DNA of 16,552 bases, taken from positions 1-16,552 of the forward strand of contig CAINTU010000035.1 of NCBI GenBank assembly GCA_903853515.1. The letters are read 5' to 3'. Position numbers and translations under genes: made by a program. Position 1 is the stretch's first letter, and each line of letters starts with the position of its first letter. Source of the stretch: an uncultured Micrococcales bacterium (lineage in GTDB: Bacteria; Actinomycetota; Actinomycetes; Actinomycetales; Microbacteriaceae). Below the pieces are notes generated by a model. It did not search any database. It saw nothing but the letters and a program-made list of their open reading frames with translations, and was not told the DNA's origin. Below, one piece after another: positions 14,161-16,552 of the stretch.

Positions 14161-15483
14161 CTAGAACACGACCGCAGCGAGATCTGGGTATCTTGATTGG
14201 AAGTACCCGCCCCATTGGCTAGGTTGGATGAAATCATTCGAAAGGGCCGGAATCGAACCTGCTATGCCGATTGAACCAGAAAATGTGTAGGTCGGCACCA
14301 ACCAAAGTTGGTCGGCATCATCAGATATCGCCCCTACAGAGAGCGTTGCCTTGTCTACATTGAAGATACAAGGTTTGCCCACAGACGAGTTTGCGCAATT
14401 CTTGTCTGTTCGCCATTTCAGCGACCACAAATTTGCTTGAAGTTCTGGATTAACAGCGACAGAAGGTGTGAAAAAGAGGCTGCTGGCTTGCCAGGTTTGT
14501 GCGGCTTGGGCCTTCGAAATGGTGATGGCATCGGCAGCCTTATCAAAACTCACGTCGTAGCCGGCGAAGCTTTGAATGCGGCCGGTGTTACCCCAACTAA
14601 TTTGCCAAGTAATTGGCGTTTCTTTGCCCTCAGATCGAAGGTGAAAAGTTGCCCCAATAAGACCGTCGAATTGTCGGGCTCTATCATCAAACACAATCTC
14701 ATCTTTTGTTACTGACAAGCCAAATTCAGTAAACAACCCGACTGCCTGCTCAGTTGCGTCATCAATACTCGGGTAATTATCGAGCCCGGCGAAACTTCTG
14801 CAATATCTAGTGCTTGAATTTGAGGTGTCGGTTTCTGAGCCATATTCATCAACGGGCACCTTGGCGTTTGACCAACTCAGACATTCACCCGAACCTGTCG
14901 CGCTGCTGTCTACATATTCAAAATAAAGCGATCCGGAATTTGCGACCTGGACGTATGGCTTGTTTGCAGCGGGCACATCAATTCGTCCATCTAACTTTTT
15001 GCCAATTGCTGTGAGCGATTGGGTATCTGAGTTATTAATGAATTCGGCACCAGGAACGTTGAAATAGCTTGCCAATTTGTGCAGTAAGTAGAGCCAATCA
15101 TCGTTGTTAACGGCACGGTAGATGCTCGCTGTTTGTGTCGCTTGGTCGAAATTCTTAGATATCTCAAAGTCAAAAGCTGGAACGAAAGGGCCCATAATTT
15201 GGTTGGCATGCGATTCTGGGCCTTGAGCGGATTCGAATCTTGCACTTTGGGCAGACACAATTTTTATTGTGGAACTCTGGTGAAATGATATTGCTGAAGC
15301 GATAATGAGCGCCAATGCCGCAACTGACGAGCTGAGCACAAGCGCTGTTCGACGACGGGTATAGGTATTCGGACGAGCAATCGCATTTGTGATCAGGTCT
15401 TCTGACAGCATGGGCGCAGAAAGCTTTACCTGCGATTTTGATAGTTGTTTGAGCAGTTCATCATTTTCAAAAATGTTATTCAT
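14161..15483 (-). CDS. Single-pass membrane protein, probable anti-sigma or sensor partner of the ECF sigma factor
   Basis: A 440-residue protein with a short cytoplasmic tail (about residues 1-45), one membrane helix (about 47-67) and a large extracytoplasmic domain of roughly 370 residues containing paired cysteines (such as ECLSW, RYCRSF and NCANSSVGKPC). Its position 21 bases downstream of an ECF sigma gene and its topology suggest an anti-sigma or signal-sensing partner. The cytoplasmic part is much shorter than usual anti-sigma domains and shows no zinc-binding HxxxCxxC motif, so sigma binding is inferred from context alone. ATG 15483 has a poor ribosome binding site but overlaps the stop of a possible six-codon reading frame (15500-15480) that follows AGAGAA. 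Function of the external domain is unknown. Confidence 0.7.
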   Translation of the reverse strand: MNNIFENDELLKQLSKSQVKLSAPMLSEDLITNAIARPNTYTRRRTALVLSSSVAALALIIASAISFHQSSTIKIVSAQSARFESAQGPESHANQIMGPFVPAFDFEISKNFDQATQTASIYRAVNNDDWLYLLHKLASYFNVPGAEFINNSDTQSLTAIGKKLDGRIDVPAANKPYVQVANSGSLYFEYVDSSATGSGECLSWSNAKVPVDEYGSETDTSNSSTRYCRSFAGLDNYPSIDDATEQAVGLFTEFGLSVTKDEIVFDDRARQFDGLIGATFHLRSEGKETPITWQISWGNTGRIQSFAGYDVSFDKAADAITISKAQAAQTWQASSLFFTPSVAVNPELQANLWSLKWRTDKNCANSSVGKPCIFNVDKATLSVGAISDDADQLWLVPTYTFSGSIGIAGSIPALSNDFIQPSQWGGYFQSRYPDLAAVVF

Positions 15484-15504
15484 ATCAGGAATGTGTTCAT
15501 TTCT

Positions 15505-15993
15505 CTAGTTTTGTGACATTTGTGATTTCAAATGATTTGAGAGGCGAAGCCTTGCTCGCTTTAACCTTTGACTGGCGACGTTTGGAGTAATCGAAAGAGC
15601 TGTGGCAACCTCTTTGATTGTTAGATTTTCGAAGACGGCCAATGAAAGAACCTGTCTATCGCGCGCCGATAGTTTGGCAAACGCTAATCCAAGATCCGTG
15701 TTCTGCATAACCACGTCTTCAGCCGATGGTGAGGCCCAATCACTATCTAGAAGTGGCAACACGAACCCGTATTTTCGCGTCTTTCGATGATGGTTTGCCA
15801 ATACGAAAGATGCGATTTTATAGAGCCACGCCAATTCAAGGTCGTCTGGGCAACTAAACCGTTTGCGCCAGGCAACAGCAAAAATTTCTGATGCCAAATC
15901 TTCAATGTCGTTGATGTTTGTTCGCCTAGTTAGGTAGCGAGAGAGTGCGGGTAGGTGCTCACGAAACAACGATACAAAGGCCTGTTCATCCAT
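15505..15993 (-). CDS. ECF-type RNA polymerase sigma factor
   Basis: A 162-residue extracytoplasmic-function sigma factor, which directs RNA polymerase to a dedicated set of promoters. Region 2 spans about residues 5-75, with DIEDLASEIFAVAWRKR (29-45) for core binding and WLYKIASFVLANHHRK (56-71) for -10 recognition. Region 4 spans about 105-155, with LSARDRQVLSLAV (108-120) and the helix-turn-helix IKEVATALSITPNVASQRLK (126-145). The ATG at 15993 is preceded by GAGAGGG at a good distance. The gene heads a minus-strand directon with a probable anti-sigma, an envelope protein and, after slightly larger gaps, a hydrolase and heliorhodopsin. Upstream, TTAGGCA occurs twice (16057-16051 and 16037-16031), and TTGAAT/TAGTTA at 17-base spacing is a weak promoter candidate. 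Confidence 0.92.
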   Translation of the reverse strand: MDEQAFVSLFREHLPALSRYLTRRTNINDIEDLASEIFAVAWRKRFSCPDDLELAWLYKIASFVLANHHRKTRKYGFVLPLLDSDWASPSAEDVVMQNTDLGLAFAKLSARDRQVLSLAVFENLTIKEVATALSITPNVASQRLKRARLRLSNHLKSQMSQN

Positions 15994-16101
15994 GCCCGGC
16001 CCTCTCGCCTGTTGCTGTAAGCAATCACTTTGCCTAACTAAAGGTTTGTGTGCCTAAATTCAAGAATGTGACAGTCGGGCCAAAAAATCCCAAAACCTTA
16101 G

Positions 16102-16552
16102 CTATTCAAGACCTTCGATGATGTCGGCCACTTCGGTGCTCAATAGGTCGTAGCAGACCCTCCAACCTGATGGCGCGCGCATCGTGCCGTTGAGGCTTGT
16201 GTTAACCCCATTCATTGAGCCCTTGGCTTGACTGACGCCAATCCCCCCGCCACCGATCACGACGGCATATCTCAAAGCAAGTTTCGAGAGGGCTGATCTT
16301 GCTTTCTCATTCAATGGTGGCAGATTTTCAAAAACTGGGGGGTTGGTTGGATTCATATAGCTGACGGCATTTTCTAGCTCAGGCAGAGCAACATAGACAA
16401 AAAGAGACTGGTTGGGGTTGAGTCCGCGATTAGTGGTCATTCCATTCGAAGTTGAGTCCCACCAAAGCGTCGAAAGACCGAAAGCTACTTGCGGATCCTT
16501 ATCGTACTTGAGGGCGAACGCGGCGGCACTTGCTGTGCCAATTCGATTGAAA
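16102..16552 (-). CDS. Unrecognised protein, C-terminal part (continues beyond the window)
   Basis: The frame is open from the stop at 16102 to the window edge, giving at least 149 residues. An internal ATG at 16440 is probably not the true start, because the upstream codons (RIGTASAAAFALKYDKDPQV and following) read as ordinary protein in the same frame. Visible features are a glycine run (IGGGGIGVSQAKG) and no obvious membrane helix in this part. I do not recognise the family. It lies upstream of the ECF sigma gene on the same strand with a 108-base gap and no clear terminator between them. Confidence 0.6.
   Translation of the reverse strand, partial: FNRIGTASAAAFALKYDKDPQVAFGLSTLWWDSTSNGMTTNRGLNPNQSLFVYVALPELENAVSYMNPTNPPVFENLPPLNEKARSALSKLALRYAVVIGGGGIGVSQAKGSMNGVNTSLNGTMRAPSGWRVCYDLLSTEVADIIEGLE

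Noticed and set aside
16102..16440. Complete 112-residue gene starting at 16440
   Set aside because: The same frame stays open with protein-like sequence to the window edge, so the gene is more likely truncated than complete.

Overview
The window looks like chromosomal DNA of a small-genome, probably aquatic actinobacterium. I favour a Microbacteriaceae relative (the freshwater 'Luna' group), but this rests on gene content rather than a marker gene. Supporting signs are the actinobacterial-style ECF S component, the transcobalamin-like protein pair, the heliorhodopsin (a family first described from freshwater actinobacteria), roughly balanced base composition, frequent GTG starts and tightly packed genes. 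No rRNA, tRNA, insertion sequence or CRISPR array is visible.

Left part (1-5665, mostly minus strand): an oligopeptide-type ABC importer in the order binding protein (3722-5665), OppB-like permease (1974-3539), OppC-like permease (937-1971) and the start of an OppD-like ATPase (1-256, cut by the window edge). A strong stem-loop separates the binding-protein gene from the permease genes. A PH-domain membrane protein gene (324-908) sits in the opposite direction between the oppC- and oppD-like genes.

Middle (about 5850-11043, plus strand): a cobalamin riboswitch followed by five tightly coupled genes. They encode a membrane-tethered alpha/alpha-barrel protein resembling the alpha domain of transcobalamin/intrinsic factor, a second tethered protein resembling the partner beta domain, EcfT, a fused two-domain ECF ATPase, and an ECF S component. 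Together they form a vitamin B12 capture and uptake system under B12 feedback control. The riboswitch expression platform can hide the ribosome binding site and start codon in a hairpin.

Right part: a DoxX-like membrane protein (11071-11478, minus) and an orphan HicB-like/HTH protein (11630-12010, plus) diverge from a striking nested palindrome with four matching half-sites. From 15993 down to 12051 on the minus strand runs a five-gene directon: ECF sigma factor, membrane-anchored probable anti-sigma/sensor protein, secreted or anchored unknown protein, isochorismatase-like cysteine hydrolase, and heliorhodopsin. An unrecognised gene, truncated by the window edge, lies upstream at 16102-16552.

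The points most worth following up are the split transcobalamin-like capture module feeding an ECF transporter, and the heliorhodopsin paired with a cysteine hydrolase downstream of an ECF sigma/anti-sigma pair.
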